A program made the position numbers and the translations under genes. A stretch of DNA of 64,000 nt, from positions 121,930-185,929 of the forward strand of contig WACJ01000424.1 of the NCBI GenBank assembly GCA_008973525.1, given 5' to 3'. Origin of the DNA: Stenopsyche tienmushanensis. Lineage: Eukaryota > Arthropoda > Insecta > Trichoptera > Stenopsychidae. Of the stretch, positions 36,901-48,926 are shown piece by piece (the first letter of the stretch is position 1; every line of letters begins with the position of its first letter). The notes under the pieces are model-generated. The model was not told the DNA's origin. It did no database searches and saw only the letters and a program-made list of their open reading frames with translations.

Positions 36901-38796
36901 TATTGGTTCCGTACGAGAAGTTTATGACAAATGTCCATCGTTGACCATGCGACGTATACCCATGGACCTCAATAGTCTCCATGTAAATGATCTTGACCAG
37001 GGCAAAATAATAACTCAGTGATGATGATGCTCAAAAAAATTCAAAGAATTTATTCGGACAACCTCAATGGGCGATGAAACAACGGCAATGAATTATAAAA
37101 AACTACATATCAATATTGATATCCTCAGTGATATAAAGAGCGATCGATCAAAATAACGAAGGTATTTAAATAAGTACCATAAACATTCATGTCTCATAAA
37201 TTTGCAATAAAATTAATATTGCAGATGATTTGTTGAAGGAGTTTTAATTCTTTGACATCAAAACTTCCTGTACAATTTTCATCCAATATTATATTTTCTT
37301 CTTGATATGGCACGTATTAAATGCAGTTAGATTGGGGGTTTCAACAGTAAAGATATCATTAAATCAATTGGCAAACTTAATCGAAAGCCATTAAAGACTT
37401 TGATGAGTAATTGGTCTTTATCAAATGGAATCATCAATACTGTTAGTGAAGAGTTGATCTATAGATTACCAACTTGAATTTTCAATCAACATAAATTAGT
37501 CTAAATTATGTCCTAATTCAAATTCATTAATATAAATATGAATATGCACAAATTGGACAGTAAATTGACATATTCAAAAGATCTCGGGTTGGTTCTGGCA
37601 ATATTGCAATTTTATATTCTGAAGCTGTTCAATCATTAGAGGTTGATAATGAACGACTTAAAAGTCAAGAAGAATATGACTCAATATGAGATTTATTATT
37701 GAAGAATATGTATATGTTAGTTACAATGAAATTAAACGTATAAAGAAGTATTTAGCGATGTCTTGCATAAAATGTTTCTTGATATGATGAATTTAATACA
37801 TAGTTCGGATGATTGAGGTTCAATTGTGCGTGGATTTTCCACGAATAAATATATCTTTATTAAATATTCGATCATCCGGATCTATCATTATCCGGACATC
37901 GAGGCCCTACGTGGCAAATTTGCTGGAATATTTATGACAGCCATTACATTATGCGTTGTAAAATGGTCCGAGATGAAATTACTGCAATCTCCGATCGGGT
38001 AGTCGCAGCAGCCTTGACCAGTGCGGATTCCTCATCATCGTCGTCCTGTCCGTAATTGAACAATGAAACGTCAGATTTATATTGACAGATGTAAATCGGT
38101 GGACAGATGCGGAGGGCTCGGGAAGTGCATGCGGGACCGGGAACAATGTGCAATCCATCAACGGGGCGCAGGCTCCATGTGTGGTCCAGAGGCGCCGCCC
38201 CGACAACTCATTATCGGCTGATACCTCATCTCGGCATCTCTGGAGCCAATCGATTATTATATGAGAAAACGGTGTCAAAATAACGACGCCATTACCGCGA
38301 TAAACTGCATTGACGGCCTCTCAAACTTTGCACTTTGAAATCGATCGATTTATTTATTTTGGAATATGTAATAATGCCGCATCACATTAGGGGGGGGAGG
38401 GTCTTCAGAAAATTTTCATGTATCATCTCGCACACCTAAATCCGGTTGCTCGCGCATGAATTATTCATGAATTTACATTGTAACTACCGATTCATAATAT
38501 TTACATAGTTTTTATCCCATTTAAATAGTAAACGACTCATTTAAAAGTGAAATAATAATTAACATAAACGCTGTACGAAACACCTTTTTGTGTCGTACGC
38601 ATCAGCTCCTATTTTAAAATTCATAGTAAAATGACAAAAAAAAATTCAACGGACCAGATTGACATATAAGGGTTAAAATACTCGCTGGCCGGAATAATTG
38701 TGTGCTTAAATATTTATTAGCCTCGATGGACAAAAAGCGAGATTATTGTATCATTTGTTGAAAAAAATATTTGAATGGTCGATTTACATTCAAGAG
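30964..38796. other. intergenic, no gene recognised
   Basis: AT-rich background with GC-richer islands at about 31540-32040, 33980-34160 and 37970-38280. The frames in the first and last islands occur on both strands and overlap. CACGTG is present at about 31997. The last island ends before a G-run near 38390-38401. No domain, exon or RNA gene is recognised in this 7.8 kb. Confidence 0.4.
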
Positions 38797-38842
38797 TGCG
38801 CATGCGTAAACGCGGCATTAACAATGTGCGCTTGCGCACATT
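38797..38842. promoter_or_regulatory. paired NRF-1-like palindromes
   Basis: TGCGCATGCG at 38797-38806 is an NRF-1 (insect erect wing) type site. Seventeen bases on, AATGTGCGC-TT-GCGCACATT (38823-38842) is a perfect 9+9 inverted repeat with a related GCGC core. CpG-containing palindromes this dense are unusual in such AT-rich DNA. Function is inference. Confidence 0.35.
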
Positions 38843-41664
38843 ATTCATAAGCGAATTACATATTGATTTTGATATTAAAGCAAAATGAAACGCCACAGAG
38901 AGCTAGACAAATTAATGAACCTTATGAAATTTGTCTACACAGCTTTTTGTATAGTCATTTGGACGCCGGCTGAATATGGTCAGCTTAGGCAATATTTATT
39001 GTAGGAGTTGCCTCGAGAGCAATTTGAAGAAAAATAAGAGTACAATAGAGCAGCCTCGAAAGTACGTCACTGCTTCGATTAATTTGGTAGGTTTTTATGT
39101 GGCGCGAAAGCATGAAGCATGGTGTGATGCTACTTTCGTGGTAATGTAATCTTCTCTGTGGCGATATTTCACAGCGGCCGCCAGGGCCGTCACAAAGAAT
39201 TACGACCTATTTTATTTTTATTCGCAATTCTTTTTTCGGCATTCTACTCTCCCACACCATTGTCGGTCCCTCTTTTGACTTACTGCCTCCGTTGTATCAG
39301 AGGTCGTATAGATAATTCAGAAAATTGTCTGAATTCGTGCGATAGACAACGGGTTCGTGGACAAAGACGCACTTTTGTCAAATCTGATTCGACTCACTTC
39401 GAGATCGTTTATCGGATTTTATTTCCAAAACAGTAGCGAAATACTCTAAAAATTACATTCAAACATAAATAAATACTTAATGACCACATGGATGCTTCTA
39501 AACAATCGATTGATTGTCATATTAATTCTCAGAATATATGTATAGAATTATTTATGAAGCTAATTTTTCAGATGTTAAATACATGGATCAATCATTTTAA
39601 GTTTAAATCTGCTGCAAAAAATTATTAGCGATCATAATATTAGTGTAAATCAAGACAAATTTGTTAACAATGATGGTTTATTAGAATCGCTATTCGGGTA
39701 ATTAAAAAATATTTCTAGAAGTATTTGGTATAAAAAAGAGTTGCTGTTCGATTTTCGCGCTTTTGGTGCTTTGTGATATATTTTAGCATACAAAATATGT
39801 AAAAATCTTATTGTTTATCTAAGACGGGTTCTTAAAATACGAAGTACAAGGATCCCTTCTTGATCAATTTTTTTAGTAGGGCTTAATATTGGAAAGTTTT
39901 ACCAAAAAAAAAATCATAAAAACGATTTAAGGACTACAAAAATTATACAAAACTCACAGAACATAATAATAATAAGTTAATATATTATTTATTGCCTTAA
40001 AAAATATTGCTTAGCTCATCTTGCCTTTTTATCGTTTTCTTGAACTGTTTGCAACTATTTTTTAATAACATCGCGGAACACAGTTTAAGAACTTATAATT
40101 CTAGAGACTTAAAATTTTAACATATTATAATTTTTGCAATATCAATAAAATAAGATATTATAAGCATAAATTAATTATGTTAATATGGTTTTTAAATGTG
40201 AAGCCAAAAAAGAGTATCAGTGATTTAAAAGAAATGATTTAAGCCATTAAGAACCTGAAATAATATTAAGAAAAACGCAGAAAGAAGAAAACTTCGTAAA
40301 AAGTTAATTTTTCTTAATAATTCTTAATAAAAAGAAGAAATTAAATGATCGAAATTTTGTATAAGAACAATGTACTTTTTGCAAGATTTTTTCATGAAAA
40401 TATTTATTTTTATACCAATGCTATTGCATGCAATTATACTAGATAAGTATGTAAATCAAATACCACAATTATGTTGCTTGTCAAACTTGATCATGTAAAA
40501 GGTATTTCATTGCAGAGGATCATGATTTCTATGACAGAAGTTTTTTTTTACCAAAAGATGTATGTGTATGATAATGATTATAGTAAGATAGCATATGGTC
40601 AAATTCGCCTATTGGAAATATGTAAATCTATTTAATATAATCATATCATGAGGTAACAACGCGAAGAATTTTGCCCCGAAACGTTTTTAGGGGTAGATAT
40701 ACATCATCAATTGATTGAATGTATTGATTTAAATATGACGCAAATATATGGCCGTCGGATAAATAGCCAATATGAACTTTTAATTCATATGATCCAAATA
40801 TTAGTACCGTATATATAATACATGATGATCGTACGATAGAATTTATAATTTCGTATATCCCTATTGATATCGTCCATATTTTTCATGACATCAATTATAT
40901 AGCGCATTCGTGAAAATAATGGGCGTCCGTTGTTAAAAAATTGAAGAAGTAAATGTATTCCGGAGGCTCTGGAATATATTTTACAATAGTTTATTCGGAG
41001 GGTATTTCAACAAGTTTACTGAGATGGTCAGCCACTTGAGCACTTTCAATGAGGCAACTTTGAACGTATATACAGGATAAGCCCTTAAAGGCCGGATCAC
41101 GCACTCACTAATTGAATTCCGGTTAAGGCACCCTTATCCCGTTCCTGTACATATCCCAGGGTATCATATCCACCCCACGACCCATCCCTCGCCCGCTCCC
41201 GCCTCTCGTGTACGCTCAACCGAGGATGTGACTTGCCATCTCGCAATCATCCTCAGGGAACAAATCACGTACTGCGAAGACGGTTCATAAAATGCCGGAT
41301 CACTTTGGAAAAATTACGGTTGTAATGCCCTCTACTACTTTGTTGACAGAAAGAAATGCCGTCTGTCGTGCCGATGTAGGATTTCAGCATACGCTCGAGA
41401 TTTAATGGAATTTGGATCAATTCGCACGTTTTGCGCCGAGTATGCCGCAAATGTAACAAAACATTATTTAAAGACGATTTTTCGATATTGGAACTTATCC
41501 TTTGTGAATTAAATTAGTGCTGGTACATGGTTGTAATGTATTTATATAGTATTACAGCATTATTATGTTAGATAAGGGATGTTTTATTGTGCAAAAAAAT
41601 ATTTAACACAAGCCGTTACGGCATTTATATGTAAAATTTCCTGAAAACGATGATTTTTGGAAAT
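38843..41664. other. intergenic, no gene recognised
   Basis: The frame at 39158-39436 lacks an ATG-supported motif. 39440-41000 is very AT-rich and empty. 41080-41460 is GC-richer with a minus-strand frame (41265-41459) but no domain. Confidence 0.4.
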
Positions 41665-42036
41665 TTTGGAACCTTACCAGCTGACATTTGGGTTTTTTTT
41701 AACTCTTGGTGGCTATCACAGGTTGTTGTCCACTCGGCTGACTGCTAATTCGACTCTGAAATATACAGATAGATTTATATTTCATATATTACATGAAAAA
41801 GTCTTTTTTATTGCGCTCAAAAAGCTCCAAATAGCGATCTGAATTTTGGACGCGTTGTTGCTTTTGATTAACTGTAGCAAATGTGGTACCCACTTCGAAC
41901 TGAGCTTTCTCATGAACAAATATTGATGCATAATGATGAATATAATTCCTTTTGATATCTTTAAAGTGTCAGATTTTTTATGTAACTTCAATTTGTGATA
42001 ATTTTGTCATCCTACGAACTTATTGGGTGATATGTA
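41665..42036 (-). mobile_element. mariner relic with terminal repeat shared by the MITEs
   Basis: Minus-strand reading from 41991: KLHKKSDTLKISKGIIFIIM, then HQYLFMRKLSSKWVPHLL. This matches the mariner block (KISEG..FTI.HE.L.MRKL.SKWVPRLL). Lower down, after stops and frameshifts, ESN.QSAEWTT and TQMSAGKV (about 41670-41760) match the region around the first catalytic block onward. The 5' terminal repeat (ATCCTACGAACTTATTGGGT, then GATATGTA, + strand 42009-42036) lies only about 45 bp before the KLHKKSD block, so the N-terminal part is deleted. This copy identifies the MITE family here as mariner-derived. Confidence 0.8.
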
Positions 42037-43199
42037 TTGTGTAAATATATATCCCCCTTTTGCAAGGTTTAACATCAATAGTTATATTCATATCGAGCTT
42101 ACAGCTATTAATATATTGACTTATCTAAATAATTTTGTTCTATACATTTGAAGTTTGTCGATTTTTAGACGTTAAAATTGCTGTGTTTTTTCATCGAATT
42201 GAAGTTTTTTAAATTTGTATGTGTCCCTGCTCATAGCAAACAGGTTCCCATTTTGAATTCCATATATGTGAAATTGCTCAATCATAAGCAACATATGCAG
42301 AAATGCTATAATATTTAAAAAAGAAGTTGAAACAAATTGATTAATTAGATAATTTAAGATTTCAGATAAATATAGATTCGGTCATTTGATTATGCTTGCT
42401 GCGATTAGTATTAAAGTAAGCTAATATCTGACAATTAAAATTATGGCTACAGATTATCATCAATATTTAAATATATTGGATATTGAGCTATTAATAAGAA
42501 TGATTAAGGGATTGATTGGCTTAGATTGGAAGTATAGAATTTAATTTTATATTAAATAAATATTTAATTCGAGTTCTTTTTACTACGCTGAACGGTAGAT
42601 AGACTGAGCAGCCGGTAATTTAAAAAAGTAGAAGAGGACGTGCTTGAAGCACTCGAGACTTTATTATATTACGTTCCCTGCGGAGGATAACTGGTAAAGG
42701 TGAAGGTGGACAATTAAGGACACTTAGCATTAGGTCGTCCCGGAGGCAGTGACTTATTGTTTCTCCTGCCCTGGGGAAAAAGTCTCAGGTGTTCCATTTA
42801 ACTAGCTCTTTTTTCGCAAGATTAATAAGAAACATTCAATTAGGGGACTCTCTCGTTCTAGCCACTTTTATAAGCGTTACGTGCAAGAAGAAATATTTTC
42901 CTTGGCAATTATAAAAATGCACATATTGCTAATACGTATATATGGCTTGCTTAGGGAGTTGTAATTGGATTTCGTAGAGCGCAAGGAGAGATTTAAAGAG
43001 CCATCGTTGAATGGGGTGCTTCGAAGCCGCAGATCTGATTTATGAAATCTTTTTGCAGATCCTCGGAGGTTGCGGGCGTATCGGAAACGGAGGTGTTCTG
43101 CAATATGCGGCCCGCTGATAAAAACTAACGACTTGCGGCAGATGAAGGCGATAGAGGAAATGGCGGCCAGCACTAATTCAATTCGGCGGGCACAATAAA
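42037..43199. other. intergenic, no gene recognised
   Basis: 42215-42290 resembles 17740-17815 (GCTCATAGCAAACAGGTTCC, then GAATTCCATATATG) and may be another old repeat. 42877-43218 has a minus-strand frame of 113 codons with a basic, Ser/Arg-rich composition and no recognised domain. Confidence 0.4.
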
Positions 43200-43400
43200 G
43201 TGGCGTTCCATATCTCAAAATTGGAATCTGAGGTCACCTGGTGGCGGTGGTTACCGTCCGGTCACGTGACCGCCGCCTCCATTGGTCAACACGTGTCCCC
43301 GATGTCCAAAACAATAATCGGAGGGCGAAAACGGGGTGGACAACCCACGGACCCCCTCGCCCACAACTTACCACCGTCTACGCGTTATTACATACCTCTC
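43200..43400. promoter_or_regulatory. GC-rich island with CACGTG palindromes
   Basis: CGGTCACGTGACCG (43259-43272) is a perfect 14-bp palindrome around CACGTG. A second CACGTG lies at 43290-43295 with an inverted CCAAT (ATTGG, 43281-43285) between them. Three overlapping + strand frames here lack motifs and are read as composition artefacts. A promoter or enhancer role is inference; no transcript is visible. Confidence 0.35.
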
Positions 43401-44139
43401 AGATACTACCTACATTACCTACGTATGCTCAAACCCGATTTATTCAATTTCAACCGGGGACAATCCAGAAATAAGGGTAGCACATACTACCATACGAGAT
43501 TTATTTAATTTTCCACATATTATCCCAAGCATTCATCCAAATTAATTCAAAATCATATTATTCAACTTTGAGTCATATTTCATCTGATCATCTTACAACA
43601 CGATCCATTCACAGTAATTTTATGCATGATCTTTTTTTACCCAAACATGACCATGATATTTCAAGCATACAAAAAATATCTTCATTAAAAATTTGCTTCT
43701 TTAATTTCATGTTTAAGTATGTATAATTCGCAATTTTATAAGATCTTGCTTAGGATTTAGGATTATCGTAATATATAAAAATTTGTCCACTTTGTTTCAT
43801 ATCATAAATAAAGCTTGAATGCGTCATACGTCTGTCGTTATTGTTTCCGTGGGAACTGACTGTCATTTTGAATACATATAATTGATTATACATATATTAA
43901 AAATATTAACATAGTATTTTTAATCTATAGATTTTTAATACGTTATGTATATTTATTATGAAAGTTACATATTTCAAATACTTAGCAAGCTACAAATACT
44001 TAATAACCAAACTGTTTATGTATTAAATATTAACAGCTTTCAAAAGACAATGTCCAAATATAAGAATCAATTTGTTTGATTTATCTGAAATATTTTCTTT
44101 CATCTGCTTCTTGTTCTTTTCAATGTGCCATAACCGTTA
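43401..44139. other. intergenic, no gene recognised
   Basis: AT-rich, nothing supportable. Confidence 0.5.
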
Positions 44140-44250
44140 TCATATGTAAGCGATCTCCAAAGGTCATGCATGACGGTATCAATTGCCTCATTTATTTCGT
44201 TTTTAGAACCAGAAAATCAGGATAAATCTGAATCAATGCATCCAATCGCT
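44140..44250 (+). repeat. dispersed repeat family X, copy 3 (weak)
   Basis: GCGATCTCCA, then CCTCATTTATTTCGTTTTTA and AAATCAGGATAAATCTGAATC, align in order with 59605-59815. It is diverged and non-coding. Confidence 0.3.
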
Positions 44251-45089
44251 CAAGCTTTTTTTTATTTGGCCCATTAGTAGTTTAAAAAATTAATATTTTT
44301 GGAACTCATTCATTGATCTAATTTTGCTGTATCTTGTAACTGTATGTTATTTGGCGAAAATCCATTGTTATAAAAATCGCCGATCGTCAAGAAATATCTC
44401 ATAAATCACATTAACGAATTTGGCATCATGCGATAGTGATCAATCGTGCAATTGAAATACATTTTGACTCTATGTTATTTGGTCCCAAATGGCCGATTCT
44501 TCAATTCGGCGGATGCCCCGGAAATTCAAATATTTTTTGTGGCCTAAAATGTGAATGTCTTTGATTGCCCACATATACAAACTCGTGTCAATATCATCTC
44601 GATGGATTGTACATTTTTGGTATTGAGTTAAGTTTTATGTGGCCCATTGCAATAAGAAAAAAAAGGTAATCGCGCAGATTCTTTCATCCCGTACACCATT
44701 CCATGCTTCCAATATGTGGAATGTAAAGAAATAAGGGGGGTCGGCATTATTTCTGGCGTGGCTATTACGGCCAGCGATGTCGTGATATTGAACACCCCAG
44801 TCAATATTCCTAACACATAACTCAGCTAAAATTGGAAAAGCCCGGCACAAAATGGCCCAACTTTGGCCGGAACTGATTTGATTTTTGAGCAACTCGTGCG
44901 ACTTCCGTGCGCCGACTGGCCAATGCGGTCCGCCGTCAGGGCTGCCCTCCAGCATCACCAAAACATTGCTTAAAGCAACTATTTGTTTTATTTCCTTGAA
45001 TTAAGGATAAAATACACTTTAACAGGAGTTTTGCATCGTTTGTTCAAAAAATTGAATACACACCTTGTACTAGATTTATATACAATCAT
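44251..45089. other. intergenic; contains a miR-1-like word
   Basis: 44701-44738 carries CCATGCTTCC followed by TGGAATGTAAAGAA, words shared with the two arms of the insect mir-1 precursor, but without a usable hairpin (see findings). The minus-strand frame at 44635-44961 has no domain. The rest is AT-rich. Confidence 0.35.
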
Positions 45090-45165
45090 ACGTTATTATA
45101 GCGACTTATTGCCTGGGCTCTTATTATAAAGATTAAGTTGCATATTTAGATTATGAAAAAATCTT
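45090..45165 (+). repeat. possible second SINE relic
   Basis: CTTATTGCCTGGGCTCTTAT, then TATAAAGATTAAGTTG and a TTTAGATTATG tail, resemble the B-box half of the 3.35-kb SINE relic. The A-box is not recognisable. Confidence 0.25.
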
Positions 45166-46460
45166 AAAATATCAATATATTCGAAAGATTGATAATTTTC
45201 ATAATTCCCATAGTTCATGTCGATCCAAGTTTAGATGGATTCCCTCGATCTGAAATATTAAGACGATCAATAAAGCTGGACATAGGCTTTTTATGAGTGC
45301 AACATTAATTAAAATGTTATTTAATATTTAACAGCCCGTACACAAGTACGGCAAAGCTTTGTCAATGTAAAAATGCAAAAGTGTGATTTTGAACCGTATA
45401 AATCGTTATGAATATTTTTGTCAATTTATGATACAAAAAAGAACCGCAAGAACATTCGAACGTTCGTCTCCACCATTTATTGTGGACAAACTTTTAACAA
45501 CCAGGGGTGGAAGAAGCTTTGTATATGTGATTTATTCATGAAATAAATAGGCATACACCTATTCCTGAGCCCATATTGGCCATGAAAGCAATGTTATTTA
45601 AAAAAGAAGACTTTGTAGATAGCAAAAGATAGTTAAAATACTTACAAAAATCGTCAGGTTTTTATTAAAGATGACAGTAATTCACAATTAGTTACAAAAT
45701 GGTGTGAATACTGGATTTTTGACATTAAAAAAAAATCATTTGAAACTGTACGGTTTGCAATAATAATATAAATATTTAAAAATATTAATGATTTCGCCAT
45801 TCATTCATAGATCCTCTTTTATCTAAGAATTCATATTTAAATAATCTTGTTCTTATTTAAACAGATGTGGAAACAAATAGGAAATCACCATATTAACGCC
45901 TTTTTCTCTAAAAAAAAAAGCTCTTATCAAAATCGCCTACTTTCGATAACGAATACATCTTAAAAATAAGACTTGCATAAATAAAAGACTTGTATAATAG
46001 ATTATAAAATATATTAATTTATTTTGGCAACCCTTATTGTAATCTATTTAAGTTCTGAATGTTTATACAACCGAAGAAGTTCCATACAAGTTAGCAGGAT
46101 TTTATTGAAATCAAACTTTATTCATATTGCTAACTTGCATGATTGATTTCAACGAGCGTGCAGGTCATAAACATTCATATTATACACAGACAGCTTATGA
46201 TGACATTCAATAATGGGAATATTTTTTCATTTGATATTTCGGTTGATGATCTTGATTGGATAGATTTTACAGAGCGATTGGGATGATTTTGCAAGTGATG
46301 GTCGTGCTGAATAGACTGTATGCTAATAGTTAATCAGCGGTTCGGATCGAATGAATGAATTAAAAGAGATGGGAGACCTAATAAGAATTGTTGCGCCCAT
46401 CTCAAGTGTCATTAGTCATTAGTTGAACGCCCCCCTCCACGTGACTCCGCCCATCGCCGC
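45166..46460. other. intergenic, no gene recognised
   Basis: AT-rich, nothing supportable; GC rises toward the simple repeat at 46.46 kb. Confidence 0.5.
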
Positions 46461-46494
46461 CAACACCACCAACACCAACAACATCACCACCACC
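46461..46494 (+). repeat. imperfect (CAA/CAC) trinucleotide microsatellite
   Basis: Alternating CAACACCACCAACACCAACA followed by ACATCACCACCACC. It is preceded by a CACGTG near 46439. Confidence 0.75.
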
Positions 46495-48419
46495 TTCTTC
46501 TGCATTATTATCAAATCATCGTTTCAATCAAAATGACCCGTGCTTTGACGATCCCCAAACCGTTCGATTTAACCCAATTATATCAGCATACTGATTTTAA
46601 TCTTATCTTCTAAAGTAGTTGTTATTTTATTATTAATAATTATCGTTTTAACATCATTAAAAATATTTGATGTAATTGAGTAAATTTAGAATGATGATAT
46701 ATATTTATTTCATTTAAATTTTATGGCAATCAGTGTAGGTGTCGATGTTCAACACCAAATTTCCCCGATAACTGAATAAATTTGCTCGAATTCTTAGCAA
46801 TAAATAAATTAGAATCTGAATAACCACTGATAGATACGCTTTCGATTTCAGACCCACAATCCATAACATAACATGAAAATCATCTTTCGTAACATCATCA
46901 TCTGCGATTAGTTCCCCAATAATATATTAACAAATTCTTCAAATCTTGATGGAAATGCCTCTTGCAATTCTGTCAGGTTATATATTGTTTGTTGAAGTAA
47001 TACTTCGATCCGACGATTGGGTCAAGCAATTTGATTGTATTAACAAATTTAAAATGATAAAAATATGGTAATAGTGCTTTGAAAAAGTAAATTTTTAAAA
47101 TTTACACAAATTTTGATAGTCGTGTTATTGATGATTTTAAGCTAAGTAAGCTACTAAACTTGATGTAGTTTATGGATGAATAATTGATCAGAAGAAATCA
47201 TTCAGCCGTCGGAATATCGATGATAATACCTTAAGGGTTGCTGATTTTTTGATTGAAGTTTATAAATGTATTGTGACTGTAAGACTAAATTGGCACTTTA
47301 AAATTGTTTTCTTTGGATTATCATCAGCATCATAAAATATGCCGAATTATAATGCTGAGTTTGAATATTTAAAATTTTTTAGGGATGTGAATTTTGAAGA
47401 AATAATCACATTATGTCAAAATATTAATGATACATTTTACAAAAAAAATAATTGCAAAATTAATATTGCTTATGTTTGTTAATCTTAGATTGTTTTCGCA
47501 TACTGAAAAAAAAATGAAATCCTTCCAATTCAATAATTTGATTCTAACGCAATAAATTTGATTTTACATAAATTTATGTAGTTCTTGTTTTAATTTTAGA
47601 TTGATCTTTAGATCTCCCATTATATATTATTTATCATTCATTGTGTTTTTCTTTCTATTTTTCTGTGTTTTTATTGCTTATATATATTGGGAAACTGTTT
47701 TAAATTTATTAATGAATTAAAAAAATAACAATGCGAAATCCAGGGGACTTTTGAATAATTATTAGATGTATAAGCTCTATAAATTCTGACTTCGTTGTTT
47801 TGGAGTAAAATATCGAAACAACTATCTTAAGATATATGGCATTTGGCGATCAAAGTAGATTTGTATACTTGGGTGAACTTGAAATCATTTGAAGCAAAAA
47901 AGAATAAGATGTTTCTTTGTCCATTAAAAATACGTTAAAACGCATTTTAAATATATTTTTATTTATCGCATATTCTAAAATATGTTCTAAAAAAATATGA
48001 TGATATTCTGATGATCAATGATTTTTAATGTGGCGTTTTTATATATTTTTAAAAATATGTATAACTATTGTAAATTGTTATTGAATAACGGTATTGATTT
48101 AAAATAAATATTAATAAACCTATTGATTGAAGATTTTCTTGTATGGATGTATTATGAACGTTGGCTTGTGATTAATTCAGATCTTTAAAATTAAAGTTAT
48201 GTTGTGTGTTTTATGTCATTGAAAGTAATTGTTTAATGTTCTTATATCTTGCATGCTGTTGAATATTCTTGGTAAACGGTGCTTAAGCTGCTTAATGTGA
48301 TTTAAAAACGAATGGCAACCCGCTACTTTGTTGCAGTATTATTAGTACCTTAGCGTAAATGCAAAATGGGTAGTTTATGAAAAAAAGGTAGATGCATTTG
48401 CGGTTGAAGATTGCACATT
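46495..48419. other. intergenic DNA upstream of the T-box gene
   Basis: Very AT-rich, with no coding signal in 1.9 kb. It stops abruptly at the GC-rich promoter island near 48420. Confidence 0.5.
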
Positions 48420-48925
48420 TGCAAAGAACAGCGCGGCTGCACCAATAAGCTGCAATCGAAGGCTCGGATGAACGAGAAGGAAAAGGGGCGGGCACCGAGA
48501 GGCGGACACTGAAAAGGAGCCGCCTTTTGGGAGTGGGGGCAGCACGTGGCCGCACGCCCCGGACTGGCCACTGCTCCGCACGACTCGGGCCGTGCGCGAC
48601 ATCATACCAACACGCCGCCGCCAAGCCACGACACAAAACAACACCACGAACGACGTTTCCGACAACGACACTTTTTTTTGTGCAATCCGACAAGAGTACG
48701 ATACGCGAAGGCGGCCGCGTTGTACCGAATCGATTTATTGTGATTTCGTAGAGGAAATATATTTTTTAAATCCGCGCGTTAAATTCGCATCTTTTGAGAG
48801 CAGTAAGTGTTTTTTAAAGTTGTGTCGTGCATATTCGAGTGAGCATGAGAGTACGGACTAGTTTATAAGGTCTGTCGAGCACGGATGAGACAGTAGATGC
48901 TGTGTGTGGACGGGCTGCAACATTG
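48420..48925 (+). promoter_or_regulatory. mid: CpG-rich promoter and 5' leader of the Tbx20/midline gene
   Basis: GC content and CpG jump sharply here after 2 kb of AT-rich DNA (for example AGGGGCGGGC near 48483, CACGTG at 48544-48549, several GCCGCC). Exon 1 coding sequence follows directly. I see no clear TATA box, so a dispersed or Inr/DPE-type promoter is likely, and the transcription start cannot be placed. Minus-strand frames across the island (up to 133 codons at 48292-48693) are composition artefacts. A donor-like GTAAGTG at 48804 leaves open a small leader intron. Confidence 0.6.
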
Positions 48926-48926
48926 A
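48845..48926 (+). promoter_or_regulatory. chain of three upstream ORFs in the leader
   Basis: uORF1 runs 48845-48868 (MRVRTSL-stop). uORF2 runs 48885-48896 (MRQ-stop). uORF3 starts at the very next base and runs 48897-48926 (MLCVDGLQH-stop). Its TGA overlaps the first in-frame start of the main frame by one base (TGATG at 48924-48928). The uORFs are seen directly. A role in limiting translation is inference and depends on the transcript starting upstream of 48845. Confidence 0.45.

Noticed and set aside
39158..39436. 92-codon + strand frame
   Set aside because: No domain, and composition like chance frames in moderately GC-rich DNA.
43200..43545. Three overlapping + strand frames of 69-102 codons
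   Set aside because: All three frames are open together in a GC-rich palindromic block; none has a motif or splice context.
44701..44738. Functional mir-1 gene
   Set aside because: The hairpin loop and part of the arms are missing, and three mature-sequence positions differ. It is kept only as a curiosity.
48292..48693. Long minus-strand frames over the promoter island
   Set aside because: Several frames overlap on both strands in a CpG island; no domain is present, and the + strand holds a well-supported gene leader.
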